50,023 nucleotides of DNA. It comes from CAZLQR01 sp964404095 (GTDB taxonomy: Bacteria; Patescibacteriota; Microgenomatia; UBA1406; GWC2-37-13). The stretch is taken from contig CAYOIN010000004.1 of assembly GCA_964404095.1 (NCBI GenBank), forward strand, positions 1 through 50,023, in the 5' to 3' direction. Of this stretch, positions 26,473 through 34,327 are shown one piece after another. The position numbers and the translations under genes were made by a program. The notes below the pieces were generated by a model. That model searched no databases and was not told the origin of the DNA. It worked only from the letters and a program-made list of their open reading frames with translations. The number at the start of each line of letters is the position of its first letter. Positions within the stretch are counted from its first letter, which is position 1.

Positions 26473-27674
26473 TGTACTTCTCTTTTTTACTGAAGAATGC
26501 GTTGTTTAACTTTTCCCGGAACAAGGGAAGGACGTTCCTTACATCGCTGGGTATTCTCATCGGAGTGATGGCGGTGGTGTTATTGACCGCTGCCGGCTTG
26601 GGCCTGAAAAAATACATTCAAAATCAGTTTGAAAGTTTTGGAACGAATACGCTGAGAATTGTTCCTGGCACGGTGATTCGGAATGGTCAGTTTCGCACCG
26701 GAGCATCCTCGATTGGTTCGATTCGCTTTGACGAAAAAGACTATGTAGCAATTCAACGGATCAGAAAGCTCGAGGCGATCGCGCCGGTTTTCTCGACGAG
26801 TAGCGAAGTGATCTACGGGAGCAAAAAAGAGTTTTCTGACCTTTATGCTACAAACGAAGATATCTTTCCAGTGCTCAATCTGGAACTCGAGCATGGCGAG
26901 CTGTTCACCCGTTCAGACGTGTCACGAAGGGCAAAACGAGTAGTTATTGGTCCGAAACTCGCTGAAAAGCTATTTGGGCGGGCGGAAAATGCCGTTGGTA
27001 ACTCTATCAAAATTCAGGGTACTTCATTCAAGGTGGTCGGCGTACTGAAGTCAAAAGGAGGAGGGTTTGGTGGTCCAGATCTGGACGCTTTTGTATATAT
27101 TCCATATAAGAGCGCATATCTTTTTAATCCTGACAAAAAATTTATTACCTTTGCGATTAAGTATGGAACGGGAGAAAGTCTGACACGGATTAAGCTTGAT
27201 ATTGACGATGTGATGCAGCGCCGGTACGAAGCCGATGAATACTCGGTGTTTGAGCCGACGCAGATTCTTGATGCGCTCAATCAGATCTTCAGTACGCTCA
27301 ATGTGGCGCTTGTCGCCATTGCAGCGATTTCACTGCTCGTAGGAGGAATCGGAATCATGAACATCATGTATGTGATGGTGACCGAGAAAACCCGTGAGAT
27401 TGGAGTTCGCAGAGCGCTCGGAGCGCGGAAAGCAGACATCTTATATCAGTTTCTTGTCGAGTCTGTGATCTTGTCTATGTTTGGTGGTTTGATGGGGCTT
27501 GTATTTTCTTATCTCATCATTCTTGGGGTTCAGAGCGTATTTCCTGCGTACGTTGACGCGCCAACTGTACTTCTTGCCGTTGGCATCTCTACCGCAATTG
27601 GCGTGATCTTCGGCGTCTTTCCGGCAAAGCGAGCGGCAGATCTTTCTCCAATCGATGCAATACGGAGCGAGTAA
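26469..27674 (+). CDS. MacB/FtsX-type ABC permease
   Basis: A 401-residue permease. One helix near the N-terminus (RTFLTSLGILIGVMAVVLL), a large outside MacB-PCD domain (about 45-260), then three helices in the FtsX domain, including VGGIGIMNIMYVMVTEKTREIGVRRALGARK, a highly conserved family stretch. With the adaptor and ATPase it forms a tripartite MacAB-like pump. Substrates of such pumps include peptides, antibiotics and envelope lipids, but none can be named here. Its stop abuts the stop of the convergent DUF458 gene with no bases between. Confidence 0.93.
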   Translation: MMYFSFLLKNALFNFSRNKGRTFLTSLGILIGVMAVVLLTAAGLGLKKYIQNQFESFGTNTLRIVPGTVIRNGQFRTGASSIGSIRFDEKDYVAIQRIRKLEAIAPVFSTSSEVIYGSKKEFSDLYATNEDIFPVLNLELEHGELFTRSDVSRRAKRVVIGPKLAEKLFGRAENAVGNSIKIQGTSFKVVGVLKSKGGGFGGPDLDAFVYIPYKSAYLFNPDKKFITFAIKYGTGESLTRIKLDIDDVMQRRYEADEYSVFEPTQILDALNQIFSTLNVALVAIAAISLLVGGIGIMNIMYVMVTEKTREIGVRRALGARKADILYQFLVESVILSMFGGLMGLVFSYLIILGVQSVFPAYVDAPTVLLAVGISTAIGVIFGVFPAKRAADLSPIDAIRSE

Positions 27675-28151
27675 TTAGGTGTGGCGGTCTGCAACTTTAC
27701 TCGCACCGAATGAATCTGGTTTTATCTTGACTTCATAGCCGCTTGAGCGAATCATACCCGTCAACTCCTGGATCAGATCGCGTGTCTCACCGTTGCGACC
27801 AATATCGATATGAATCTGTATATTGAATTTCGAGATACCATTATGACGCAACAGTTCAACGAAGCCCTCTGACACCTCGAGGGACATCAACGCTTCGCGG
27901 TACATGCGTTCTTTCAGACTGATCGTTTTACCAAAGAGTTCGCGTCGCCAAAAGTAAATACCTCCACCACCGATACGATGCACAACCAGCGCCGAAACAA
28001 AATCATAGCCATTCCCGGACTTTATCTTTTGGGAATCTGTGCCAACGATGATCTGATAGTCGTTCTTGTTCCCGGTCGCCATGTAGACCGAAACAATTCG
28101 TTTCAGTTCCTGAAGGTCTACCTTGCCGTGCGTTGGACTGTAGTAATGCAT
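27675..28151 (-). CDS. YkuK/DUF458 family RNase H-like protein
   Basis: A 158-residue protein with the family opening YQIIVGTDSQ and a pattern of acidic residues (GTDSQ, HIDIGRNG) matching the RNase H-like fold of DUF458/YkuK. Function in this family is not established; the fold suggests a nuclease or nucleic-acid role. Promoter on the minus strand: TTGATT, 16 bases, TATAAT, then 12 bases to the ATG, so a short leader is likely. It is divergent from purA, 64 bases away. Confidence 0.75.
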   Translation of the reverse strand: MHYYSPTHGKVDLQELKRIVSVYMATGNKNDYQIIVGTDSQKIKSGNGYDFVSALVVHRIGGGGIYFWRRELFGKTISLKERMYREALMSLEVSEGFVELLRHNGISKFNIQIHIDIGRNGETRDLIQELTGMIRSSGYEVKIKPDSFGASKVADRHT

Positions 28152-28177
28152 GAAATATCACTCATTATAGTACTCGG

Positions 28178-28206
28178 TTGACAAGAATCAATTGTCTTTC
28201 TATACT
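28178..28206 (+). promoter_or_regulatory. Near-consensus sigma-70 promoter of purA
   Basis: TTGACA at 28178-28183, 17-base spacer, TATACT at 28201-28206. The ATG at 28216 is 9 bases further on, so transcription should start 1-3 bases before or at the start codon. Confidence 0.8.
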
Positions 28207-28215
28207 GCTGGCGGT

Positions 28216-29499
28216 ATGGGAAATATTTCTGTCGTAGTTGATACGCTGTGGGGCGATAGTGGCAAGGGAAAGATCGTGGATCTCCTTGCTCCCAAAGCCG
28301 ATGTTGTTGTTCGATATGCGGGAGGGAGCAACGCTGGCCATACCATCAAAAACGATCAGGGCACATTCAAGCTTCACCTCGTGCCGTCCGGCATTCTTCA
28401 TAAAAAAACACTGAACATCATCGAGTCTGGAGTCGTGGTGAATCCCACAGCGCTCTTAGCAGAAATTCGTGAGCTGAGAAAAGCGGGAGTCTCGATCACA
28501 AAGCATAACTTGCGCATTTCGCGAAGAGCCCATCTTGTCATGCCATGGCATATCCTCCGCGATCAGTTGAAGGATGCAAAATCCGGCAAGTCGAAGATCG
28601 GAACCACTGGTCGAGGCATCGGACCAACCTACGCCGATCGCACAGCGCGAGAAGGATTTCGAATGAAGGATTTATATGCGCGTGATTTTTCTGAGCGATA
28701 TGCCGCTGAGCTACGACGACAGAACAAGCTCATTCAGCTACTCGGTGGCTCATCGATCCCGCTTCAACAGTCTCGAAGAGAGATACTTCGTGCGCGCGCT
28801 TTTCTGAAAGAGTTTGTTGATGACACCTTCCCGATTGTACAGATGTATCTGAAAGTGAAGAAAACGGTTCTCGGGGAGGGAGCGCAAGGAGCGCTTCTCG
28901 ACATCGCACTCGGAGGATTCCCGTACGTTACCTCTAGCAACACCGGCGTCGCAGGATTCAGTCTTGTGACCGGTATTCAAGATCATCATATTACGAATGT
29001 GATTGGGGTAACGAAGGCATACTCAACTCGGGTAGGAGGTGGGCCAATGCCAACAGAACTTTTCGATGCTGATGGGGAGAAGATCCGAGAGGTTGGCGGA
29101 GAGTACGGCGCAACAACGGGGCGTCCTCGACGATGCGGATGGTTTGATCTTCCGGCGACTCGCTACGGTTGTATTGTTTCTGGTGCGCGATCAATTGCTC
29201 TCATGAAGCTCGATGTGCTCGATGACTTTAAGAGGATCAACGTCTGCGTTGGCTATCGAAAACAGAATAAAACCTATGCGATGATGCCAGACATGGACCC
29301 AGACACACTCGAGAATGTTCGACCGGTGTATAAATCATTTCAAGGTTGGAAAGAAAAGACTTCTCATGTAAGATCGTTTGACAAGCTCCCACTCAATGCG
29401 AGAAGATATATTACGTTCCTCGAGAAAGAGTTGCGACTTCCGATACAGATTATTTCGGTTGGCGCAGAGCGAAGTCGTGTGATTCTCAGAACAGCGTAA
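28216..29499 (+). CDS. purA: Adenylosuccinate synthetase PurA
   Basis: Joins IMP and aspartate with GTP to make adenylosuccinate in AMP synthesis. The 427-residue length is normal. Conserved parts: WGDSGKGK P-loop, GGSNAGHT with the catalytic His, GTTGRGIGPTYADR, EGAQGALLDI, VTSSN, and GATTGRPRRCGW. Deviations: the usual GDEGKGK has Ser for Glu, and DIDHGT-like is DIALGG; the catalytic Asp and His are kept. Start ATG 28216 is fixed by the strong promoter. No purB or guanine genes are nearby, so it probably serves salvage of IMP. A membrane protein gene follows 2 bases later. Confidence 0.92.
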   Translation: MGNISVVVDTLWGDSGKGKIVDLLAPKADVVVRYAGGSNAGHTIKNDQGTFKLHLVPSGILHKKTLNIIESGVVVNPTALLAEIRELRKAGVSITKHNLRISRRAHLVMPWHILRDQLKDAKSGKSKIGTTGRGIGPTYADRTAREGFRMKDLYARDFSERYAAELRRQNKLIQLLGGSSIPLQQSRREILRARAFLKEFVDDTFPIVQMYLKVKKTVLGEGAQGALLDIALGGFPYVTSSNTGVAGFSLVTGIQDHHITNVIGVTKAYSTRVGGGPMPTELFDADGEKIREVGGEYGATTGRPRRCGWFDLPATRYGCIVSGARSIALMKLDVLDDFKRINVCVGYRKQNKTYAMMPDMDPDTLENVRPVYKSFQGWKEKTSHVRSFDKLPLNARRYITFLEKELRLPIQIISVGAERSRVILRTA

Positions 29500-29501
29500 T
29501 T

Positions 29502-30161
29502 ATGGAAAAGCTTCCGGTAATGCAAACAGTGCGAGATGCATGGGGTCTCTATAAGCAACACGCAGCAAAACTCTCCGGAATATTCCTTCTGGTTATCGTG
29601 TTGAACTTCGCTTTACAGTATCTCCCAGCTTGGGTAGCCGTATCCTCAGATGGAGAAGCAACGGTGGCACAGGCATCACTCGCTGCACAGTTGTTGTTGG
29701 TCAGCTTCTTTATTCAGTCGTACCTCATGATGGGATGGGTGCGGGTGAGCTTGAAGGTCGCAAAAGGGGAGCAGTGGTTGGTAAAGGATCTCTTTCCGCA
29801 TGCACTGAGTTTCGTAAAGTATGAGATTACCTCGTGGATCCTTATGGTGATCGTGATGGTGGGGTTAATTCTGCTAATCGTTCCGGGACTACTCTTCTCA
29901 CTGATGTTCTCTCAAGCGCTCAATCTGATCATCGACAAAAACAGTGGAGTTTTCCAGTCCTTGGGTGAAAGTCGAAGATTGATGAAGGGGAACTGGGGAG
30001 CATATTCACTCCTCATTACCGTTACGGTAGGCATCAATCTCCTCGGGGCGCTTTTGCTCGGGCTCGGACTACTTGTCACCGTACCACTTACCGCCGTAAC
30101 TTTTGCGAAAGCCTATACGGTACTTCAGTCTCGAGCAACACTCACGCAGTCTTCATCCTAA
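29502..30161 (+). CDS. Integral membrane protein of unknown function
   Basis: A 219-residue protein with about five or six helices. The patterns LFPHALSFVKYEITSWI, VPGLLFSLMFSQAL and SLGESRRLMKGNWG resemble the DUF975/GPDPase-membrane-domain type of polytopic proteins found widely in small genomes. No enzyme motif is visible. It begins 2 bases after purA and is co-transcribed with it. Its end overlaps the convergent Nudix gene by 20 bases. Confidence 0.7.
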   Translation: MEKLPVMQTVRDAWGLYKQHAAKLSGIFLLVIVLNFALQYLPAWVAVSSDGEATVAQASLAAQLLLVSFFIQSYLMMGWVRVSLKVAKGEQWLVKDLFPHALSFVKYEITSWILMVIVMVGLILLIVPGLLFSLMFSQALNLIIDKNSGVFQSLGESRRLMKGNWGAYSLLITVTVGINLLGALLLGLGLLVTVPLTAVTFAKAYTVLQSRATLTQSSS

Positions 30162-30561
30162 AGTAGGTGCGGATCGCAGCACAAAGTTCAGGGTTCACCT
30201 TTTGGTATTTCGATAGCAACGGTTGAACATCGTTCTCGGTAACCCAATGAAACTCAGAGTGTTCGTCGCTCAACACAACATCACCTGAGAGATATGTACA
30301 TTGATAGCCAACCAAGAAGCCAACGCGATCCTCGGACGTAACATGCCATGTCCAGGTTACCATCGGTTTTCCGATCGTAACCGTAAGTTGCGTCTCTTCC
30401 TGAAGCTCGCGTTGAAGCGCATCGTGAAGGTTACATTCATCAACCTGAATACGACCACCGGGAAGATCGAGTCCATAGAGCGGATCAATCATGAGCAGGA
30501 GCATTCCATCTTTTTCAATAAATGCCTTTTGACCAACAGTGAAGAGTTGATTGTCTGCCAT
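30142..30561 (-). CDS. Nudix hydrolase
   Basis: A 139-residue protein with a Nudix box (LPGGRIQVDECNLHDALQ then RELQEETQL). Compared with the canonical spacing there is one extra residue between the GG and the RE, in the loop after the first Glu; the REUxEE helix is intact. Nudix enzymes hydrolyse nucleoside diphosphates linked to another group. ATG 30561 is preferred; a TTG four codons upstream is possible. Substrate unknown. Confidence 0.85.
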   Translation of the reverse strand: MADNQLFTVGQKAFIEKDGMLLLMIDPLYGLDLPGGRIQVDECNLHDALQRELQEETQLTVTIGKPMVTWTWHVTSEDRVGFLVGYQCTYLSGDVVLSDEHSEFHWVTENDVQPLLSKYQKVNPELCAAIRTYFRMKTA

Positions 30562-30686
30562 ACTGTATCTCAATTCCTGGTGGACGGTTCTCGTAAAACC
30601 AAGAATAGTGACTCCGTAGGACTAAGTGTACCAGACTCACCGGTGTACCCTGATATAATCCATGCCCGTTTTCACTAAAAAACTGG

Positions 30687-30692
30687 TATACT
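30687..30692 (+). promoter_or_regulatory. Likely -10 box of the T-box leader
   Basis: TATACT at 30687-30692 would start the leader RNA near 30699. A second box, TATAAT at 30654-30659, could give a longer leader. Neither has a good -35 element, so the true start is open. Confidence 0.45.
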
Positions 30693-30698
30693 ATCTCT

Positions 30699-30939
30699 AT
30701 CGTTTGGTAAAAGCGTCTGCACTGGAGTCGCGATCCAGGAGCTGAGAGCAAAAATGCTCTACGGAAGCAAACCGTTAAATCGTGCAAAGTGTGTCGGCAA
30801 CGGAGCACTCAATGAGGGTTGTCTACTAAGATTCAGTTTCTCTGCAGAAATTGATCTTAGGGCAACTAAACCAAGGTGGTACCACGGTAATCCCGTCCTT
30901 GAGAGTAATAGAAGTTATTCTCGGAGACGGGATTTTTTT
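30699..30939 (+). ncRNA. T-box riboswitch leader (tRNA-sensing)
   Basis: The T-box core AAGGTGGTACCACGG at 30873-30887 matches the consensus AGGGUGGNACCGCG. It can form the classical antiterminator with CCGTCCTT (30893-30900): AAGG pairs with CCTT and ACGG with CCGT, leaving the TGGTACC bulge that binds the tRNA acceptor end. A long Stem III precedes it (30818-30866; helices GTTGTC/GGCAAC, CTAAGAT/ATCTTAG, TTTCT/AGAAA). A strong terminator follows. The UGGU reads a tRNA with discriminator A. The Stem I region (30699-30790) does not show the usual AG-bulge and GGUGNGA-type apical elements, so the specifier codon is unresolved. It sits directly before the PRTase-HAD gene. Confidence 0.85.
30892..30939 (+). 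terminator. Intrinsic terminator of the T-box switch
   Basis: The left arm (30892-30909) and right arm (30914-30931) pair over 18 positions with a single C/A mismatch and a few G-U pairs, around an AGAA loop. Seven T residues follow (30933-30939). The left arm is shared with the antiterminator, which gives the on/off choice. Confidence 0.9.
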
Positions 30940-30947
30940 ATGCAAAT

Positions 30948-32807
30948 ATGAAAGAACGAGAGGTGACTCAACCAAAGACTGCTGCTCGATGGCCAGAGGC
31001 TGGAACGGTACCGATAGATCATTCGGTAGATTTTGTCTATGTAATGAGAAAAGACGGTGACTTCGCGATGACTCCAGTTGCAAAGAGAATGTCGCATGAG
31101 TATAACCTGAGTGAGGCAGATGTGCAGCAGTGGCTGCTTGAGGAATATGATGCATACTTTGCTCGGCTGGCCGATACACTCCAGTGGGGATTTGCCGCAA
31201 AGGGATCGTTTGAACTGCACATATATGATCCTGACTCCCTTGACAAGAAAGTAAGAGAGAAGGCGGGTGGTTTTCCGATTGTGAGTCTTGATCCCCTGAT
31301 GAGTAGGAATGTTCTTGAGCATAAAGTATCTCGAGGATATTATCTTGGTGGGCAGAATGATTTTGGTCAAGTCGCCCGACCGGGTTGCGCACCACTTACG
31401 TCACAAGCACAGGACATATCACGAGCTCTTCACAATTCGGCAACGACGCTTGTTGAAGATGATGTTTTTAGTGGCGGAAGTGTCACTGCATCGATACGGA
31501 GCCTTCAGAATGAAGGAGTCACAGTGAATAAGTTAATCCCCGGTATACAAGTTGGTACTCCCACTGCATTGGAGACGATGGGTGTCGAGATTGATCCTGT
31601 CGTTATCTATACAACTCAGGAGGGTGTCGATATTTTTGACAAGGTTGATCTCGGCGATCCGAGAGACTACCTGCTGGGGGCGAGTGGCTTAGTCATCAAG
31701 ATGCCAAGCGGAAATTTTGGGAGGGCTCCGTACATCCTGCCATTCGTAAGCGCGCATGCGCGAGCGGGTATTCCACAAGAGATGGAGCGAGAATTCTCAC
31801 ACAGAGTGCTCAACGCAAACCTCACGTTCTTTACCAATGCTGAAGAAAAGATAGGTAAGCCGATACTCTTGAAGAACATGGATCCAGGCTTTGTCGCACT
31901 CATGCATGAACAGTATGGATTTGAAGTAGATACTCCAATGGATACGATTGTCACGTGGTCCATGTATAATCTTGACAGGATATGGGAAGTGACCGAAAGT
32001 CAGGGAGAGTTTCAGAAGAAGTTAGATGCGCTTGAGCTGCCCAAAAAAATAATTTTTATTGATGTCAACGGGACCATGATCCCAGAGGGATCGACTGATG
32101 GATTTATATCTCTGGAGGAGCAGGCCGCGCTACGGAGCGCAGTGTGTGAAGCGAGTAGAAATGGAATATCGGTCGGCCTCTGTTCAGACTCACCGCTCCC
32201 GCAGCTGCAGGAGTTCGCCCATTCGCTGGGGATACAGGGACCGATTCTTGCGGAGAATGGTAATGTGATTTATCACAATGATAAATATCTGATCCTACAA
32301 AGTCTCGACTCAATCCCGGCGTTAAAGACACAGATCACTGCCCTATCAGATGAGTTCGGTTTCACGCAAAGCGAGGATAGCGTTGCTCCTGAGTTCGGTG
32401 GTAGTCGTGAGCCGCACGATTCACATTCATGGAGTTTTGGGGCAAACAGAATTGCCTCAGTAACCGTCTTTGGACCTCCTGCTCTGATCAATCATATCCA
32501 TGCGGGTCTTACGTCGTCGGCAATAAACAACGTTGATGCGAGTCCTCAACATGGCTACTTGGCCATACATCCAGGTCCGAACTACAGAGTAAATAAAGGG
32601 AGAGCACTCGATACGCTCAGTGTATTTGGCCATTCAATAATGATGATCGGAAATAGCATCTCGGACTGGGTAGATCCAGCGCGGGGGGTGCGATGCGCCT
32701 TCGTCTCAAATGCGGCACTTCCTGACGATATTGCACTGAAAGCCGCATATATCTCAGAGAGGGAGTTGCTGGGAGGCGTTATTGATATAATAGAAAAAGT
32801 GCTATGA
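30948..32807 (+). CDS. Phosphoribosyltransferase-HAD fusion protein
   Basis: A 619-residue cytoplasmic protein that I do not recognise as a named enzyme. The N-terminal half carries the PRPP-binding loop VEDDVFSGGS (169-178) of phosphoribosyltransferases. From about 365 a HAD phosphatase-like domain (IIB type) follows: motif I DVNGT (372-376), motif II GLCSDSP (Ser413), AENGNVI, Lys550, and motif IV GNSISDW (568-574). The second motif I Asp is Asn374 and the first motif IV Asp is Asn569, so phosphatase activity may be reduced or altered. It follows the T-box terminator by 8 bases and overlaps the nucleoside hydrolase gene by four. A short ATG-CAA-ATA-TGA frame overlaps its start. Confidence 0.75.
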   Translation: MKEREVTQPKTAARWPEAGTVPIDHSVDFVYVMRKDGDFAMTPVAKRMSHEYNLSEADVQQWLLEEYDAYFARLADTLQWGFAAKGSFELHIYDPDSLDKKVREKAGGFPIVSLDPLMSRNVLEHKVSRGYYLGGQNDFGQVARPGCAPLTSQAQDISRALHNSATTLVEDDVFSGGSVTASIRSLQNEGVTVNKLIPGIQVGTPTALETMGVEIDPVVIYTTQEGVDIFDKVDLGDPRDYLLGASGLVIKMPSGNFGRAPYILPFVSAHARAGIPQEMEREFSHRVLNANLTFFTNAEEKIGKPILLKNMDPGFVALMHEQYGFEVDTPMDTIVTWSMYNLDRIWEVTESQGEFQKKLDALELPKKIIFIDVNGTMIPEGSTDGFISLEEQAALRSAVCEASRNGISVGLCSDSPLPQLQEFAHSLGIQGPILAENGNVIYHNDKYLILQSLDSIPALKTQITALSDEFGFTQSEDSVAPEFGGSREPHDSHSWSFGANRIASVTVFGPPALINHIHAGLTSSAINNVDASPQHGYLAIHPGPNYRVNKGRALDTLSVFGHSIMMIGNSISDWVDPARGVRCAFVSNAALPDDIALKAAYISERELLGGVIDIIEKVL

Positions 32808-33673
32808 CCACAGTGACTGTCGTATCAGATCCAGGCATCGATGACCTTGTGGCTTTGGCGTTACTGCTCAAACTTCTTCCAACCGCCAACAATGCACTCA
32901 TCTCAACATTTGGAAATGCTGCGGAGCGTATCACCGCACGCAATGCGAAGGAGTTCATTGCATTCGCGGCACCACATTGGCAATTTTTAAATGGAGCACA
33001 ACTTCCGTTAAATGGTACGATTGAGAAGCCATGGCCGGACTACTTTCACGGACCAGATGGCGTGTGGGGAGTGCACCCAATGTGCGATGTGTGTGGCGTT
33101 CTGAGTGTAGATCGGTATCCCGCCAATACGCGTGTTATTTCATTATCTCCGATGAGGGATGCACTATCACTTCTGCGTGAAGGTAATGGAAAACAATATT
33201 CAGTTATGGGAGGCGCATTTCATATCGAAGGAAATGAGACAAAATATGCCGAAACAAATATCGCTTTTGATCCTGACTCAGCAGCAGAGTTTTTTGCATC
33301 GTGCGAGGGTGTTGACGTTCAGGTGGTTCCCCTTGATGTAACACGTAAGGTTTTGTGGGATCGTACGATGATTGAGCATATTCCCGAAACGAGTGAGAGT
33401 AACCGCTGGTTAAAAAAACTGCTTCAAGCATGGTTTGATAAGTATAATCATGAGCGAGAAAAAAACTTCAATCTTCATGATCCACTTGCGGTATATCTCT
33501 TTTTCAACCAGGAAGAGGCAGTGTGGAAGGAGTCTGGCGTTGCGGTCGTTACCGAGGGTGAGCAGAGAGGGAGAACTATCTTCTCGGACTCTCATCCGAC
33601 CTGTAAGATTGCATTAGACTTGAAGAATCCAGAGAAGATTGCGCACGAAATATACACACTTCTTTTTTATTGA
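32804..33673 (+). CDS. Nucleoside hydrolase (IunH/Rih family)
   Basis: Cleaves the N-glycosidic bond of ribonucleosides to free base and ribose. The 289-residue protein has the calcium-binding N-terminus VVSDPGIDDLVAL (Asp9, Asp13, Asp14), the VMGGAF patch, AETNIAFDPDSA, VPLDVTRKVLW and the C-terminal NLHDPLAVY with the last Asp ligand. All are hallmarks of the family. Coupled to the PRTase-HAD gene by an ATGA overlap, so both are under T-box control. Together, base release and phosphoribosyl transfer suggest base exchange or salvage; the actual base is not known. Confidence 0.88.
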   Translation: MTTVTVVSDPGIDDLVALALLLKLLPTANNALISTFGNAAERITARNAKEFIAFAAPHWQFLNGAQLPLNGTIEKPWPDYFHGPDGVWGVHPMCDVCGVLSVDRYPANTRVISLSPMRDALSLLREGNGKQYSVMGGAFHIEGNETKYAETNIAFDPDSAAEFFASCEGVDVQVVPLDVTRKVLWDRTMIEHIPETSESNRWLKKLLQAWFDKYNHEREKNFNLHDPLAVYLFFNQEEAVWKESGVAVVTEGEQRGRTIFSDSHPTCKIALDLKNPEKIAHEIYTLLFY

Positions 33674-33725
33674 TGTCACCCACCGATAGAACAATGATTC
33701 TGGTGTGGATCCAGGTCACTACCTG

Positions 33726-33812
33726 CGGAGAGGGTGGGATTCGAACCCACGAGGACGTTGCCGCCCTACTGGTTTTCAAGACCAGCTCATTCGGCCACTC
33801 TGACACCTCTCC
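33726..33812 (-). tRNA. tRNA-Ser(TGA)
   Basis: Acceptor GGAGAGG/CCTCTCC, anticodon loop CTTGAAA giving TGA, long variable arm, T-loop TTCGAAT and discriminator G, all as expected for serine. CCA is not encoded. It lies one base from tRNA-Cys and is transcribed after it. Confidence 0.95.
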
Positions 33813-33813
33813 T

Positions 33814-33889
33814 TGGAGGTGCGGAGGGGAGTTGAACCCCTGCATAGCTGTTTTGCAGACAGCCGCGTTACCACCTTCGCCACCGCACC
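33814..33889 (-). tRNA. tRNA-Cys(GCA)
   Basis: Acceptor GGTGCGG/CCGCACC, anticodon loop CTGCAAA giving GCA, T-loop TTCAACT, discriminator T and an encoded CCA. TATAAT on the minus strand (33917-33912) lies 22 bases upstream and probably drives Cys and Ser together. Confidence 0.95.
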
Positions 33890-33955
33890 AATCATTCACT
33901 GGTAGGACTATATTATACCTTAGTTTTCCTCGCTGACGTAGGAGGGGGTAGCCAA

Positions 33956-34303
33956 CTATTGCTTTGGGTGCGTCTTGCGACGTTTAATTTTGTTGAGCGA
34001 TGTCATAATGCGCCGATGAAGATCGATATTTTTCACCCGTGCAAATCGAATAACCGCCACCATAATATCTCCAAGCTCTTGTTCATACGTTTCATCCTTC
34101 TGTGCTGCAATGTTCGTTGGTTTTCTTCCGTGCTTGGCGAGGTATGCGCGCGACATTTCTCCAATCTCTTCAACAAGGTTGAGGATCAAGAAGGATCCAA
34201 ATTCCTGAGATCCCTTGAGGTCACCGTCGATCTGATCGAGTTTCGCAAAGTAGCGACCAAACGGAGAGAATCTTTTTCTTCGAGATTTTGGAGTTTCGGC
34301 CAT
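33956..34303 (-). CDS. MazG-like nucleotide pyrophosphohydrolase
   Basis: A 115-residue all-alpha protein with the family's metal-binding pattern: EEIGEMSRA in one helix (EExxE) and ELGDIMVAVIRFAR in the next (ExxD). Such enzymes remove pyrophosphate from non-standard NTPs. A basic N-terminus precedes the domain. TATAAT (minus 34315-34310) ends 6 bases before the ATG, indicating a leaderless start. It is divergent from a Nudix gene, so two house-cleaning enzymes share one promoter region. Confidence 0.75.
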   Translation of the reverse strand: MAETPKSRRKRFSPFGRYFAKLDQIDGDLKGSQEFGSFLILNLVEEIGEMSRAYLAKHGRKPTNIAAQKDETYEQELGDIMVAVIRFARVKNIDLHRRIMTSLNKIKRRKTHPKQ

Positions 34304-34327
34304 AGGTACATTATAATGAATCTCACT
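34304..34327. promoter_or_regulatory. Bidirectional promoter between MazG-like and Nudix genes
   Basis: ATTATAAT (34310-34317) is self-complementary and provides TATAAT in both directions. The gap is 6 bases to the minus ATG (34303) and 10 bases to the plus ATG (34328). Confidence 0.65.

Noticed and set aside
28216..29499. PurA as a PurZ (Z-genome) enzyme
   Set aside because: The catalytic Asp of the P-loop is present and the length is that of PurA; no phage genes are nearby.
30662..30745. A 27-codon frame (ATG at 30662) overlapping the start of the T-box leader, with TATAAT just upstream
   Set aside because: The ATG is only 2 bases after the -10 box, too close for a leaderless start, and the peptide has no run of one amino acid as in attenuator leader peptides.
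30754..30951. A 65-codon frame across the T-box leader whose stop overlaps the PRTase-HAD start
   Set aside because: It covers Stem III, the T-box and the terminator; the RNA structure explains the sequence better. Coupling by the last codons is possible but unproven.
33670..33936. Open frames on both strands over 33576-33936
   Set aside because: They lie on two well-formed tRNA genes (Ser and Cys).
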